64,000 bases of DNA from Micromonospora sp. C31 (GCF_018070575.1 NZ_JAGPXN010000003.1:186001-250000), one strand, 5' to 3'. Shown: positions 1 to 9,314, counted from the first letter of the stretch. The notes: a model not told the origin generated them from the letters alone. Made by a program: numbers and translations.

Positions 1-1715
1 AGACCGACGTCGAGCGGCAGGCCGACACGAAGGAGAAGACCGGCGTCTTCGTCGGGGCGTACGCCACCAACCCGGTCACCGGGGGGCGGGTCCCGGTCTT
101 CATCGCCGACTACGTGCTGGCCGGCTACGGCACCGGCGCGATCATGGCGGTGCCCGGCCAGGACGAGCGGGACTGGGCGTTCGCCGAGGTCTTCGAGCTG
201 CCGATCGTGCGTACCGTGCAGCCGGCGGAGGGCTTCGCCGGCAAGGCGTACACCGGGGACGGCCCGGCGATCAACAGCGCCGCGCCCGAGCGCGGCCTGG
301 ACCTGGACGGCCTGGGGGTGGCCGAGGCCAAGGCCCGGATCATCGGGTGGCTGGAGGCCAACGGGCACGGCACCGGCGCGGTGACCTACCGGCTGCGCGA
401 CTGGCTGTTCAGCCGGCAGCGCTACTGGGGCGAGCCGTTCCCCATCGTGTACGACGAGACCGGGGCCGCCATCGCGCTGCCAGAGGAGATGCTGCCGGTC
501 GAGCTGCCCGAGGTGGACGACTTCTCGCCGCGCACGTTCGACCCGCAGGACGCCGACAGCGACCCGGAGACGCCGCTGTCGCGCCGGCGCGACTGGGTCG
601 AGGTGGAGCTGGACCTGGGCGACGGCCCGAAGCGCTACACCCGCGAGACCAACGTGATGCCGCAGTGGGCCGGCTCCTGCTGGTACGAGCTGCGCTACCT
701 GGACCCGACGAACTCGCAGCGCTTCGTCGACGCGGAGAACGAGGCGTACTGGATGGGGCCGCGCGGCGAGGGTGACTGCGGTGGCACCGACCTGTACGTC
801 GGTGGTGCCGAACACGCCGTGCTGCACCTGCTGTACGCGCGGTTCTGGCACAAGGTGCTGTACGACCTGGGCCACGTGTCGTCGTTCGAACCGTTCCGCA
901 AGCTGTTCAACCAGGGCTACATCCAGGCGTACGCGTACACCGACGCCCGGGGCGCCTACGTGCCGGCCGAGGAGGTCACCGAGCGCGACGGTGGCTTCTA
1001 CCTGGGCGACACCCAGGTCAACCGCGAGTACGGCAAGATGGGCAAGTCCCTGAGGAACGTGGTCACGCCGGACGAGATGTGCGCCGCGTACGGGGCGGAC
1101 ACGTTCCGCGTCTACGAGATGTCGATGGGCCCGCTGGAGGTGTCCCGCCCGTGGGAGACCCGGGCGGTGGTCGGGTCGTACCGGTTCCTGCAGCGGGTCT
1201 GGCGGGCGGTCGTCGACGAGCAGACCGGCGCGCTGCGGGTCACCGACGCGCCCGCCGACGACGCGACCCGGCGGCTGCTGCACAAGGTGGTCGACGGGGT
1301 CCGCGGCGACATGGAGGCGATCCGGTTCAACACCGCGATCGCCAAGCTGATCGAGCTGACCAACGGGCTGACCCGGCTGGCGGAGACCCCGCGCGAGGTG
1401 GCCGAACCGCTGGTGCTGATGCTGGCGCCGTTCGCCCCGCACGTCGCCGAGGAACTGTGGCGCCGGCTGGGGCACGACACCTCCCTGACGTACGCGGACT
1501 TCCCGACCGCCGACCCGGCGCTGCTGGTGGCGGAGACGGTGACGTACCCGGTGCAGATCAACGGCAAGGTGCGCGGCCGGGTCGAGGTCCCCGCCGACGC
1601 GTCCGAGGAGACCGTCCGCGCGGCGGCCCTGGAGGCGGTGGCCGGCCCGCTGGCCGGCAAGGAACCCCGCAAGGTCATCGTGATCAAGGACCGCATGGTC
1701 TCCGTCGTCGCCTGA
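1..1715 (+). CDS. leuS: Leucyl-tRNA synthetase, 5'-truncated by the window edge
   Basis: Cytosolic class I aminoacyl-tRNA synthetase that charges tRNA-Leu. The open frame runs from base 3, so the gene begins before the window and about 570 C-terminal residues are present. The first visible residues belong to the CP1 editing insertion ([17 protein letters not shown], the threonine-rich and [14 protein letters not shown] region). The synthetase core follows, with the signature lysine loop KMGKS near base 1036 and a C-terminal anticodon-binding and ubiquitin-like tail ([13 protein letters not shown]). It stops at TGA 1713-1715, just before a strong inverted repeat. Identity is secure; only the N-terminal Rossmann half and HIGH motif are missing because of the window edge. 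Confidence 0.97.
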   Translation, partial: TDVERQADTKEKTGVFVGAYATNPVTGGRVPVFIADYVLAGYGTGAIMAVPGQDERDWAFAEVFELPIVRTVQPAEGFAGKAYTGDGPAINSAAPERGLDLDGLGVAEAKARIIGWLEANGHGTGAVTYRLRDWLFSRQRYWGEPFPIVYDETGAAIALPEEMLPVELPEVDDFSPRTFDPQDADSDPETPLSRRRDWVEVELDLGDGPKRYTRETNVMPQWAGSCWYELRYLDPTNSQRFVDAENEAYWMGPRGEGDCGGTDLYVGGAEHAVLHLLYARFWHKVLYDLGHVSSFEPFRKLFNQGYIQAYAYTDARGAYVPAEEVTERDGGFYLGDTQVNREYGKMGKSLRNVVTPDEMCAAYGADTFRVYEMSMGPLEVSRPWETRAVVGSYRFLQRVWRAVVDEQTGALRVTDAPADDATRRLLHKVVDGVRGDMEAIRFNTAIAKLIELTNGLTRLAETPREVAEPLVLMLAPFAPHVAEELWRRLGHDTSLTYADFPTADPALLVAETVTYPVQINGKVRGRVEVPADASEETVRAAALEAVAGPLAGKEPRKVIVIKDRMVSVVA

Positions 1716-1734
1716 CCCAGGTGTACGGACTGAG

Positions 1735-1792
1735 GTGTAAGGAAGGGCCCCCTCCTATCGCATCTTGTATAGGAGGGGGCCCTTCCTTACAC
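1735..1792. terminator. 24-bp perfect inverted repeat, probable bidirectional terminator
   Basis: Arms at 1735-1758 and 1769-1792 are exact reverse complements (GTGTAAGGAAGGGCC...), separated by a 10-nt loop. The repeat lies between the converging leuS and ABC permease genes. There is no U-tract, as is common in high-GC actinobacteria. Its unusual perfection and the GTGTAAGGAAGGGCCC core resemble a dispersed intergenic palindrome I recall from Micromonospora, so it may also be a repeat-family member. Confidence 0.75.
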
Positions 1793-1849
1793 CCGGTCGA
1801 TCCGGACCGCACCGGATCGCACCGCACCGGGAGTCGGTGGGGCGGGCGG

Positions 1850-2704
1850 TTACGGGTCGCGGCGGTGGGTCAGGGTGACGGCGGCGAGGGTCGCGGCCGC
1901 GGACCAGGCGGCCAGGGTGAGCCAGGACCCGGTGACGGTGGCCGGGTACGGGTCCCGGTTGACGACGTCGGGATGCACCTCGATCAGTCGTAGCCAGGCG
2001 GTGAGGGGCAGGGCGTTGTACGCCTCGGCGATCCACCGGTGCTCGTCGCTGTCCACCGTCATCGGCACCAGCACAAGCACCGACGTGGCCGCGGCCACGG
2101 CCCCGGCGGCGTGTCGGGTGAGCGCGCCCAGACCCATCCCGACCAGCGCGCACACGGGCACCAGCACGGCGCTCGCCGCGACGGCGCGCAGCACGCCCGG
2201 CTCGCCGATCGACCAGCCGGCGCCCCGGTCGGCGAGGATCGCCTGGGACACCCAGAACGAGGTCGCCGCGGTGACCGTGCCGAACACGAGCATGACCCCG
2301 GCCAGTACGGCGGCCTTCGCCGCGACCACCGCGCGGCGGGCCGGGACGGCGGCGAACGTGGCCCGGATCAGCCCGCTCTGGTGCTCGCCGACGATCGTCA
2401 GGGCGCCGATGGTGGCCGAGACGAGGATCAGCACCAGATAGCCGACCTCGGGGAAGGCATCGCGCACCGGCCCGTACAGGTGGAACATCTCCCGGCGCCC
2501 CTGCGGGTATCCCGGCCAGTTCCGGTGGTCGGCGAGGCTGGCGTTGACGCTGACCCCGACCACGAACAGGAAGACCAGCGGCAGCGTCCAGCGGGTCGAG
2601 CGCAGCGACCAGAGTTTGATCCACTCGGCGGCCAGCAGGTCGCGGAACCGGGCCGGCGCCCCGGTCACGGTCGGTCGGCGGGTCGGCTGGGTCACGGCGG
2701 TCAT
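1850..2704 (-). CDS. ABC-2 type transporter permease
   Basis: 284-residue integral membrane subunit of an ABC-2 exporter. The N-terminus (FRDLLAAEWIKLWSLRSTRWTLPL) is the hallmark of actinobacterial ABC permeases of the 'AAEWIKLWSLRS' type. Hydrophobic segments follow near residues 35-55, 75-100, 110-135, 155-180, 190-215 and 255-275. The ATG start overlaps the stop of the upstream ATPase gene (ATGA), so the two are translationally coupled and make one transporter. The substrate cannot be read from sequence; neighbours of this class export antibiotics or lipids. The adjacent divergent two-component system is a plausible regulator (inference). Confidence 0.85.
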   Translation of the reverse strand: MTAVTQPTRRPTVTGAPARFRDLLAAEWIKLWSLRSTRWTLPLVFLFVVGVSVNASLADHRNWPGYPQGRREMFHLYGPVRDAFPEVGYLVLILVSATIGALTIVGEHQSGLIRATFAAVPARRAVVAAKAAVLAGVMLVFGTVTAATSFWVSQAILADRGAGWSIGEPGVLRAVAASAVLVPVCALVGMGLGALTRHAAGAVAAATSVLVLVPMTVDSDEHRWIAEAYNALPLTAWLRLIEVHPDVVNRDPYPATVTGSWLTLAAWSAAATLAAVTLTHRRDP

Positions 2705-3615
2705 CGGGTCCCCTTCCCGGCGAGATACTCGACGCTGTCGGCGGTGAGTGCCATGAAGGCCTCCTCCAGCGAGGCGGTACGGGTGGTCAGTTCGTGCAGC
2801 CCGACGCCGTGGGCGAGCGCGAGGTCGCCGATCCGCGCGGCCGTCAGGCCGGTCACGACGAGCGCCCCGGCGTCGTCCGGTCGGACGTGCGCGCCCTCGG
2901 CCGTGAGTACGGCGGACAGCGTCGCCCGGTCGGGCGTACGGACGGTCACGGCGGCCCGGGTGCTCCCGGCGGCGAACTCGGCGAGGCTCTGCTCGGCGAT
3001 CAGCCGGCCCCGGCCAATCACCACGAGCCGGTCGACACAGTTCTGCATCTCGCTCATCAGGTGGCTGGAGACGAAGACCGTGCGCCCCTCGGCAGCCAGC
3101 CGCCGGAACAGGTCCCGTACCCACCGCACCCCCTCTGGGTCGAGGCCGTTGAACGGCTCGTCGAAGAGAAGTACGGGCGGGTCCCCGAGCAGCGCGGCGG
3201 CGATCCCGAGCCGTTGCCGCATGCCGAGCGAGAAGCCGCCGATGCGCCGCCGGGCGACGGCCGACAGCCCCACCTCCCGCAGCACCTCGTCGACCCGGGC
3301 GCGCGCGATGCCGTTGCTGCGGGCCAGGGCCGACAGGTGCGCGACGGCGCTGCGCCCGCCGTGCACGTCCCCGGCGTCGAGCAACGCGCCGGCGTGGCGC
3401 AGCCCGCGTGGCCGGTCGGCGAAGCGGACCCCGTCCACCGTGACGGTGCCGCTGGTCGGCGCGGTGAGTCCGATGATCATCCGCAGCGTGGTGGACTTGC
3501 CGGCCCCGTTGGGGCCGAGGAACCCGGTCACGTGGCCGGGGCGCACGGTCAGGGTGAGGTCGTCGACGGCCGTCGTGCGGCCGTACCGTCTCGTCAGGGC
3601 GTTGAGTTCGATCAC
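2701..3615 (-). CDS. ABC transporter ATP-binding protein (ABC-2 type exporter)
   Basis: 304-residue nucleotide-binding subunit. It has Walker A GPNGAGKST near residue 37, a variant signature FSLGMRQRLGIA, Walker B LLFDEPFNGLD and the H-loop VSSHLMSEM. A C-terminal extension of about 85 residues is typical of DrrA/CcmA-like ATPases. GTG at 3615 gives the usual MIEL... beginning; an in-frame GTG three codons upstream (3624) is an alternative, and no good ribosome site favours either. It overlaps the permease gene by 4 bp. The promoter region is shared, head to head, with the histidine kinase. Confidence 0.9.
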   Translation of the reverse strand: MIELNALTRRYGRTTAVDDLTLTVRPGHVTGFLGPNGAGKSTTLRMIIGLTAPTSGTVTVDGVRFADRPRGLRHAGALLDAGDVHGGRSAVAHLSALARSNGIARARVDEVLREVGLSAVARRRIGGFSLGMRQRLGIAAALLGDPPVLLFDEPFNGLDPEGVRWVRDLFRRLAAEGRTVFVSSHLMSEMQNCVDRLVVIGRGRLIAEQSLAEFAAGSTRAAVTVRTPDRATLSAVLTAEGAHVRPDDAGALVVTGLTAARIGDLALAHGVGLHELTTRTASLEEAFMALTADSVEYLAGKGTR

Positions 3616-3747
3616 TCCACCCACGCTGCCGGGCGGGGGGCGGCGGGGCGTCGCCCCGGCGGCCACACCCGGCGGCCGGTGACCCGCCCCGGGGCGTACG
3701 CCCGTGGGCCGATGCGCGGGCGGCGACCGGCTGTCTACGGTGTGCGC

Positions 3748-4995
3748 ATGGACGCCACCGTGCCGCTGCCACGCCGCGCCGCGTCGCTGGCGCGAGCGGT
3801 CCTGCCCTGGGTCGGCGTCGCGCTGCTGCCCGTCACCGTGCTGCTCGCCCCGGCCGTCGCGTCGAGCCGGGGCGGCGTGGGGTTCGGCGACTGGTGGATT
3901 TCCGAGCGCTACCTGGTGCCGCTGCTGGCCGTGGTGCTGCCCGCCGGCCTGCTGCGCCGCCGCCCGGTGCTCGCCCTGGCCCTGATGGTCGTCGCGGCGT
4001 GCGTGATCACCGCCGCCGTCAACGTTCCGGAAGGCGGCTACCTGACCGACATCTGGTACGCGCAGTTCCTGGCCATCGACCTGGTGGTGGGGCTGATCGC
4101 GGCGAGGAGGTCGCGCCGCGTCTCGGTGCCGGTGGCCGTCGCGGTGCTCGTCGTGCAGATCACCGCCGGCTTCGTGAACCCCGCCAGCGACCCCATCAAC
4201 CGGGCCACGCTCGCCGTGCTGGCGGTCGTCACCGCGTGGACGGTCGGCAACTCGGTCCAGGCCCGGCGCGGCTACGCCGCAGCCGTCCGGGCGCACACCG
4301 CCGCCGAGGCGGTCACCGCCGAGCGGCTGCGCATCGCCCGGGAGCTGCACGACATGGTCGCGCACAGCATCGGGGTGATCGCCATCCAGGCCGGCGTGGG
4401 CGCCCGGGTCATCGACACCCAACCGGCCCAGGCCCGCGCCGCGCTTGCCACCATCGAGGCGACCAGCCGCGACACCCTGGCCGGCCTGCGGCGTACGCTC
4501 GGCGCGCTGCGCCGCCCGCAGTCGGAGTCGCTGGACCCGACGCCCGGGCTGGACGATCTCGACCGACTGGTCGCGGCTGCCGCCGACGCGGGGGTGCGGG
4601 TGGACCTGCGGCGCGTCGGCGAACGGCGGCCCGTCCCGGCCGAGGTCGACCTCGCCGCGTTCCGGATCGTGCAGGAGGCGCTCACCAATGTGGTGCGACA
4701 CGCGGGCAGCGACCGGTGCCGGGTCACCGTCACGCACGGCCCCGACGAGGTCGCCGTGGAGGTCGTCGACGACGGCCGGGGCGGCGCGGTCGGCGGCGAG
4801 GGGCACGGCATCGTCGGCATGCGGGAACGCGTCGCCCTGACCGGCGGCCGGTTCCACGCCGGGCCGCGCCCGGAGGGCGGCTTCCGGGTGGCGGCGTGGC
4901 TGCCGGTGCCGACGGCGACGGCGACGGTGGCACCACCGGTGTCGCCGGCGGCGGTGGAGCCGGCCGGGTCACGGACCGGGACGGGGGAGCGGTGA
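3748..4995 (+). CDS. Sensor histidine kinase, NarL/HisKA_3 type
   Basis: 415-residue membrane sensor. Five or six hydrophobic segments occupy residues 15-180. They are followed by a HisKA_3 dimerisation domain with the phospho-acceptor His at residue 201 (ARELHDMVAHSIGVIAIQAG) and a HATPase_c domain (ALTNVVRHAG N-box, DDGRGG G1 box, GHGIVGMRERV G2 box). There is no extracytoplasmic sensor loop of note, so it may sense within the membrane. A TACGGT hexamer ends 6 nt before the ATG, suggesting a leaderless transcript. The stop overlaps the response regulator start (GTGA). It is divergent from the ABC-2 exporter, which it may control. Confidence 0.92.
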   Translation: MDATVPLPRRAASLARAVLPWVGVALLPVTVLLAPAVASSRGGVGFGDWWISERYLVPLLAVVLPAGLLRRRPVLALALMVVAACVITAAVNVPEGGYLTDIWYAQFLAIDLVVGLIAARRSRRVSVPVAVAVLVVQITAGFVNPASDPINRATLAVLAVVTAWTVGNSVQARRGYAAAVRAHTAAEAVTAERLRIARELHDMVAHSIGVIAIQAGVGARVIDTQPAQARAALATIEATSRDTLAGLRRTLGALRRPQSESLDPTPGLDDLDRLVAAAADAGVRVDLRRVGERRPVPAEVDLAAFRIVQEALTNVVRHAGSDRCRVTVTHGPDEVAVEVVDDGRGGAVGGEGHGIVGMRERVALTGGRFHAGPRPEGGFRVAAWLPVPTATATVAPPVSPAAVEPAGSRTGTGER

Positions 4996-5648
4996 GCGTC
5001 CGGGTGCTGCTCGTCGACGACCAGCCACTGGTCCGCGCCGGCCTGCGGGTGCTCATCGCCGACGCCCCCGACATCGACGTCGTCGGCGAGGCGGGCACGG
5101 GTGCCGAGGCGGTGCGGCTGGTCCGCGAGGTCGTGCCGGACGTGGTGCTGATGGACCTGCGGATGCCCGGCATGGACGGCATCCAGGCCACCCGCGCGAT
5201 CACCGCGCACGGCGGCGTCACCCGCGTCCTCGTGCTCACCACCTTCGACGACGACGAACACGTGCACGCCGCGCTGCGCGCCGGCGCGAGCGGCTTCCTG
5301 GTCAAGGACATGGCGCTGGACGACATCCTCAACGCGGTCCGGGTGGTCGCCGCCGGGGACGCGCTGATCGCACCCGGGGTCACCCGCCGGCTCATCGCCG
5401 AGTTCGCCCGCCGGCCGACCCCCGCCGCCCCGACCCGGGCCCTCGACGGCGTCACCGAGCGGGAACGCGAGGTGCTGACGCTCGTCGGCCGGGGCCTGTC
5501 CAACGGCGAGATCGCCGCCGAGTTGGTGATCAGCGCGGCCACCGCCAAGGCGCACGTGGCCCGGCTGTTCAGCAAGCTGGGCGCCCGTGACCGGGTGCAC
5601 CTCGTCATCGCTGCCTACGAGGCGGGGCTGGTCTCCCCGGCCGGGTGA
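4992..5648 (+). CDS. Response regulator, NarL/FixJ family
   Basis: 218-residue transcription factor, partner of the preceding kinase. The receiver domain (residues 1-118) carries the acidic pair Asp9-Asp10 (LLVDDQPLV), phospho-acceptor Asp55 (VVLMDLRMPGMDG), Thr near residue 83 and Lys in the LVKDM motif. The LuxR-type DNA-binding domain occupies roughly residues 150-212 (LTEREREVLTLVGRGLSNGEIAAELVISAATAKAHV). The GTG start overlaps the kinase stop by 4 bp. Target genes are not known; the divergent ABC-2 operon is the closest candidate. Confidence 0.93.
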   Translation: MSVRVLLVDDQPLVRAGLRVLIADAPDIDVVGEAGTGAEAVRLVREVVPDVVLMDLRMPGMDGIQATRAITAHGGVTRVLVLTTFDDDEHVHAALRAGASGFLVKDMALDDILNAVRVVAAGDALIAPGVTRRLIAEFARRPTPAAPTRALDGVTEREREVLTLVGRGLSNGEIAAELVISAATAKAHVARLFSKLGARDRVHLVIAAYEAGLVSPAG

Positions 5649-5693
5649 GCACGCGACCCCGCCCGCCGCCGTGCGGCCACCCGCCCCGCGTCC

Positions 5694-5741
5694 GATCTTG
5701 GCAAGAAATGGCCCCTGGAGGGGCACTTTCGTCCCAAGATC
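5694..5741. terminator. Imperfect palindrome between converging genes
   Basis: The outer arms GATCTTGG (5694-5701) and CCAAGATC (5734-5741) enclose an inner GCCCC/GGGGC stem with GAAA/TTTC flanks. It separates the response regulator from the convergent VTT gene, fitting a bidirectional transcription terminator. The GATCTTGG...CCAAGATC layout looks like a member of a dispersed palindrome family. Confidence 0.6.
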
Positions 5742-5811
5742 TACAGACAGCGCGGGTGGGCGCGGCGCGGAGGCGGCACAGCGCGGGGCGACCCGCCGCG
5801 CACCGTCGGCC

Positions 5812-6495
5812 TCAGCTCGGCCCGAGCCGGCGCTGCCGCTCGGCCCGCCACCAGCGGTGGATCAGCACCACGCTGGCGACGAGCCCGAGCGCGGCCGGGG
5901 CGGCGCCGAACCAGTTGACGTCGCCCGGGGAGGTGACGGCCGCGCCGACCGCCGCGTAGCCGAACGCGGTGGGTGCGGAGGCGATCACGCTGCCGGCGAG
6001 GAACGGCAGGACGCGGGCGCCGGTGGTGCCGTAGCCGTAGCTGACCAGCCCGAAGCCGGCGATCGGCAGCAGCCGTACGGTGATCACGCCGAGGACGCTC
6101 TGCCGGGCGAACCAGCCGTCCAGCCGGGCCAACCGGCCGCGCACCCGGTCGGCGACGAACTCCCGCCCGAGGAGGCGGCCGACCGCGAAGCCCAGCGCCG
6201 CCGCGAGCAGCGCGGCGCCCAGCGCGTACGCGGCACCCTCCAGCGCGCCGAACAGCGCCCCCGAGGCGAGCGTGATGAAGGTGCGGGGGACCAGCGCGAC
6301 CAGCAGCAGCGCCCCGCCCACGATCGCCGCCACCGGGGCGAATCCGCCCAGCCGGTCGGCGAGCCCGGGCAACTCCCCCGCCTCGGGTAGCGGCACCACG
6401 AGCAGCGCCGCCCCGAAGATGGCGAGCAGGAGCAGCAGCAGGGCGAACCGGACGGCCGACGGTTGCCGCAGCAGCCGCCGGACGGCCGGGATCAT
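5812..6495 (-). CDS. TVP38/TMEM64 (VTT/DedA superfamily) membrane protein
   Basis: 227-residue polytopic membrane protein of the SNARE-associated/VTT family. The family motif region is GGALLLVALVPRTFITLASGALFG, with the conserved RLLPIAGFGLVSYGYGTTG segment around residue 145 and hydrophobic helices throughout. The C-terminus is basic (RWWRAERQRRL). Members of this superfamily act as phospholipid scramblases, and DedA relatives flip undecaprenyl phosphate. Its ATG overlaps the gatD stop (ATGA), making it the third gene of a murT-gatD operon. A role in lipid-carrier recycling alongside lipid II amidation is attractive but inferred only from position. Confidence 0.87.
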   Translation of the reverse strand: MIPAVRRLLRQPSAVRFALLLLLLAIFGAALLVVPLPEAGELPGLADRLGGFAPVAAIVGGALLLVALVPRTFITLASGALFGALEGAAYALGAALLAAALGFAVGRLLGREFVADRVRGRLARLDGWFARQSVLGVITVRLLPIAGFGLVSYGYGTTGARVLPFLAGSVIASAPTAFGYAAVGAAVTSPGDVNWFGAAPAALGLVASVVLIHRWWRAERQRRLGPS

Positions 6496-7214
6496 GCCCG
6501 GGTGGCGGCGGCCACCGCGGCGCGGCGCTCGGCGCGCAGCCGGTCCGACCAGGTGTCGTCCAGCGGCGGAAGCTGGTGCACGCCGGTGGCCCAGCGCAGC
6601 AGCAGGTCCGCCAGGGCGGGATTGCGGGCCAGGGCCGGGCCGTGCGAGTACGTGCCGAGCAGGTTGCCCCGCCACGCCCCCTCGGTGGCGCCGTCGTTGC
6701 CGACCCCGGCGGTGACCCGGGCCAGTGGGGAGACCCCCGGGCCGAGGTGGGTGCGCCCACCGTGGTTCTCGAACCCGGTCAGCGCCGGTACGCCCAGCCG
6801 CGGGTCGACCTCGCCGGCCAGCTCGCCGACGGCGCGGGTCGGCCCCCGGTCGGAGGAGAAGTCGAGCAGTTCCAGCCCGGCGCAGAGGGTGCCCTTGGCG
6901 AAGAAGGACCTGCCGAGGAGTTGGTAGCCGGCGCAGACACCGAACACGACCGAGCCCTGGGCGACGGCCCGGTGCAGGCCGCCGTCGGCGAGCAGCCGCT
7001 GCGCGCCGAGCGCCTGCGGGCCGTCCTCGCCGCCACCGATGAGGTAGATGTCGGCGGTGGACGGCAGGCGCTGGTCGGAGCGCACCTCCAGCACCTCGAC
7101 CGGGAAGCCACGCTGGCGTGCCCGGCGGGCGAGGATCAGCGCGTTGCCGCGGTCGCCGTAGGTGGAGAGCAGGTCGGGGTAGATCCAGACGATGCGCAGG
7201 CTCTCAGTTGACAC
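6492..7214 (-). CDS. gatD: Lipid II isoglutaminyl synthase, glutamine amidotransferase subunit GatD
   Basis: 240-residue class I glutaminase (CobB/CobQ-like fold) that supplies ammonia to MurT for amidating the D-Glu of lipid II to D-isoglutamine. The nucleophile is Cys94 in VVFGVCAGYQLLG, and His191 in GTYSHGP completes the catalytic pair; both are close to the numbering of the Staphylococcus aureus enzyme. The N-terminal IYPDLLSTYGDRGN is typical of GatD. It overlaps murT by 11 bp upstream and the VTT gene by 4 bp downstream. Confidence 0.95.
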   Translation of the reverse strand: MSTESLRIVWIYPDLLSTYGDRGNALILARRARQRGFPVEVLEVRSDQRLPSTADIYLIGGGEDGPQALGAQRLLADGGLHRAVAQGSVVFGVCAGYQLLGRSFFAKGTLCAGLELLDFSSDRGPTRAVGELAGEVDPRLGVPALTGFENHGGRTHLGPGVSPLARVTAGVGNDGATEGAWRGNLLGTYSHGPALARNPALADLLLRWATGVHQLPPLDDTWSDRLRAERRAAVAAATRA

Positions 7215-8466
7215 GGTCCAACTCCGCTCGGATGTCCTGGAACGCGGTGTAGTTCGCGATGACCTCCAGGCGCCCCGGGGGCACCGACCGGACGGCGTCG
7301 TCGAACGTCCGCACGTGCTGGAAGGGCACGTCGTTGACCTCCAGCCGCACCGCGAGGTCGTACGCGCGGTCGCCGGTGATCAGCACCTGCCGGCCCCGTA
7401 GCGGGGCGAAGTCGACGTCGAAGAGCCACGAGGTGTCCAGCCCGTCAGGGTCGCGGGCGTTGATGGAGAGCAGTGTCGGGGCGACGTCGGCCATGTCGAA
7501 GGCCTCCAGCCAGCTGGCCGGGTTCTTCGCCAGCAGCAGCCGGATGTTGCGCCCGTCCCGGTCGACCTGGGCGTAGCGGCCCGCGACGGAGCTGACGGTG
7601 CCGAGCTGCAGCACCGCGTCCACGGGCCGGACGCCGAACTCGGCGGCGACGGCCAGCGCGGTCGCGGCGTTGCCGACGTTGACCTTGCCGGGGAGCTGGA
7701 GCTTGACCTTGTGCCAGGCACCGGTCGGGTCGACCACGCCGTCGTCCTCGACCGTCCACTGCGGCTCCGGCCGGCGCAGCGGGCAGCCGCTGCACCACCA
7801 CTGTTCGCCGGAGCGTTGGATGGTGGAGCCGCACTCGGGGCAGACCCACGAGTCGTCGTGCCAGCGTTGCCCGGCGCTGAACCAGGTGACGTGCGGCGGG
7901 GCGATGCGGTGGTCGTGGTTGGGCGGCGGGGTCGCGGCCCACACCACCATCGGGTCGTCGGCGTTGGCGACGATGCGGACGTCGGTGTGCCGGACCAGCG
8001 CCGCGCGCCAGAGCTGCGCCATCATGGCGACCTCCTTGGCCCGGTCGAGCTGGTCGCGGGAGAGGTTGAGCAGCGCCACCACGTGCGGCTCGGTGGCGTC
8101 GAGCACCTGGGCGAGATAGTGCTCGTCCACCTCCAGCACCGCGTACGGCGTGCTGCCGGCCTTGGCGAGCGCCGAGGTGTGCCCGGTCGGCATGTTGGCG
8201 CCGAACGAGTTGGTGGCGACGCGGCCGAGCACCCCGACCGCCGCCGCGGTGAGCCGGGTGGTGGTGGTCTTGCCGTTGGTGCCGGAGATCAGGGCGATGG
8301 CGCGCCCGGCCGACAGGTGGGCCAGCAGGTCCGGGTCGATCTTCAGGCCGATCCAGCCACCGATCACCGAGCCGTCACCGCGCCCCGCGGCCCGCGAAAG
8401 CGCCGCGGCGGTCCGCGACACCGAGCTGGCCACCTTTGCCCGCAGGGGCATCTTCGCGTCCGTCAC
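7204..8466 (-). CDS. murT: Lipid II isoglutaminyl synthase, Mur ligase-like subunit MurT
   Basis: 420-residue ATP-dependent amide ligase subunit partnering GatD at the inner membrane face. The Mur-type P-loop [10 protein letters not shown] is at residues 61-70. A zinc ribbon with Cys209, Cys212, Cys225 and Cys228 (CPEC...CSGC) is characteristic of MurT. The C-terminal DUF1727 domain contains [15 protein letters not shown]. The GTG start is chosen because TAACCT lies 7 nt upstream on the coding strand, fitting a leaderless promoter; ATG five codons later (8451) is the alternative. Transcription diverges from mraZ, tying lipid II amidation to the dcw cluster. Confidence 0.95.
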   Translation of the reverse strand: MTDAKMPLRAKVASSVSRTAAALSRAAGRGDGSVIGGWIGLKIDPDLLAHLSAGRAIALISGTNGKTTTTRLTAAAVGVLGRVATNSFGANMPTGHTSALAKAGSTPYAVLEVDEHYLAQVLDATEPHVVALLNLSRDQLDRAKEVAMMAQLWRAALVRHTDVRIVANADDPMVVWAATPPPNHDHRIAPPHVTWFSAGQRWHDDSWVCPECGSTIQRSGEQWWCSGCPLRRPEPQWTVEDDGVVDPTGAWHKVKLQLPGKVNVGNAATALAVAAEFGVRPVDAVLQLGTVSSVAGRYAQVDRDGRNIRLLLAKNPASWLEAFDMADVAPTLLSINARDPDGLDTSWLFDVDFAPLRGRQVLITGDRAYDLAVRLEVNDVPFQHVRTFDDAVRSVPPGRLEVIANYTAFQDIRAELDRVN

Positions 8467-8807
8467 CCGAGCGAGGTTACCGGACCGGCCACCCCGCCAG
8501 ATCGCCGCCGACGGCGAACCGTTCGGCCGGGGTGCCGCGGCGGGGTGGTCGGATCGTGCTCGGCCGGACGGAGTGGATCTATGTCGGAAAGCGGACCGGC
8601 CCTGGGGGGCCGCGCGGCCCTCCACTCCGCCCCACCCCCGTTGACGTGCTGTTATGCGCTCCGAAACGCCGCGCCACGCGGGCGAATCTGGTTGCGGGTG
8701 GAGGGAAGTGGAGTAGAGTGGGGCCCGATGGTGAGGCCGGGAGGGCCCACCGGCCCGGGGGGTCAGCGGCGCCGCGAACGCCGCTCGAGGGCGAGGGGGT
8801 TGGGCCG
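8467..8807. other. Divergent murT/mraZ intergenic region
   Basis: This 341-nt gene-free stretch holds the murT -10 element (TAACCT on the minus strand, 8474-8479) and, nearer mraZ, the promoter and MraZ-type boxes listed separately. The roughly 200 nt between them contain no ORF with convincing coding character. Confidence 0.6.
8692..8723 (+). promoter_or_regulatory. mraZ promoter with three MraZ-type direct repeats
   Basis: GTGGAG (8698-8703), GTGGAG (8708-8713) and GTGGGG (8718-8723) recur with an exact 10-bp period, the arrangement known for MraZ operators (TGGG-N5 repeats in E. coli). A promoter fits around them: TTGCGG 8692-8697, 16-nt spacer, TAGAGT 8714-8719, so bound MraZ would cover the -10. 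This predicts autorepression of the dcw cluster. Confidence 0.8.
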
Positions 8808-9239
8808 ATGTTTCTCGGCACCCACACCCCACGCCTGGACGACAAGGGCCGGTTGATCCTCCCGGCGAAGTTCCGGGACGAGTTGGCGGGGGGTGTCGTG
8901 ATCACCAAAGGGCAGGACCGCTGCCTCTACGCCTTCCCGATGCCCGAGTTCCAGCGGATCGCGGAGCAGTTGCGCGCGCAGCCGATGACGAACAAGGCGG
9001 CCCGGGCCTACAGCCGGGTCTTCTTCGCCAGCGCGCACGACGAGGTGCCCGACAAGCAGGGCCGGGTGACGATCCCGGCCCACCTGCGGGCCTACGCCAC
9101 CCTCGACCGGGATCTGGTCGTGATCGGCGCGAGCACCCGGGTGGAGATCTGGGACAAGGCGGCCTGGGAGGCCTACCTCGCGGAGAGCGAAGACGACTTC
9201 GCCGACATCGAGGAGGGGGTGCTGCCCGGCGGTCTGTAG
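8808..9239 (+). CDS. mraZ: Transcriptional regulator MraZ
   Basis: 143-residue DNA-binding protein built from two SpoVT/AbrB-like repeats, visible as [16 protein letters not shown] (residues 11-26) and [16 protein letters not shown] (about residues 83-98). The N-terminus [15 protein letters not shown] is diagnostic. It forms ring oligomers that bind direct repeats upstream of its own gene; three such repeats lie 85-110 nt upstream. A GAGGGGG ribosome site precedes the ATG. It is the first gene of the dcw cluster, separated from rsmH by about 206 nt containing a hairpin. Confidence 0.97.
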   Translation: MFLGTHTPRLDDKGRLILPAKFRDELAGGVVITKGQDRCLYAFPMPEFQRIAEQLRAQPMTNKAARAYSRVFFASAHDEVPDKQGRVTIPAHLRAYATLDRDLVVIGASTRVEIWDKAAWEAYLAESEDDFADIEEGVLPGGL

Positions 9240-9288
9240 GGCGTGGCGGCGCCCGACGTACTGCGAGATCTCCACCCGCTTTCGAGTT

Positions 9289-9314
9289 CCTGGCACCCCT
9301 TCCCCGGTGCCAGG
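9289..9314 (+). terminator. 9-bp hairpin in the mraZ-rsmH gap
   Basis: CCTGGCACC (9289-9297) and GGTGCCAGG (9306-9314) pair perfectly around an 8-nt loop. There is no U-run. It could partly terminate mraZ transcription or stabilise its 3' end, lowering MraZ relative to downstream genes or the reverse; this role is inferred. Confidence 0.5.
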
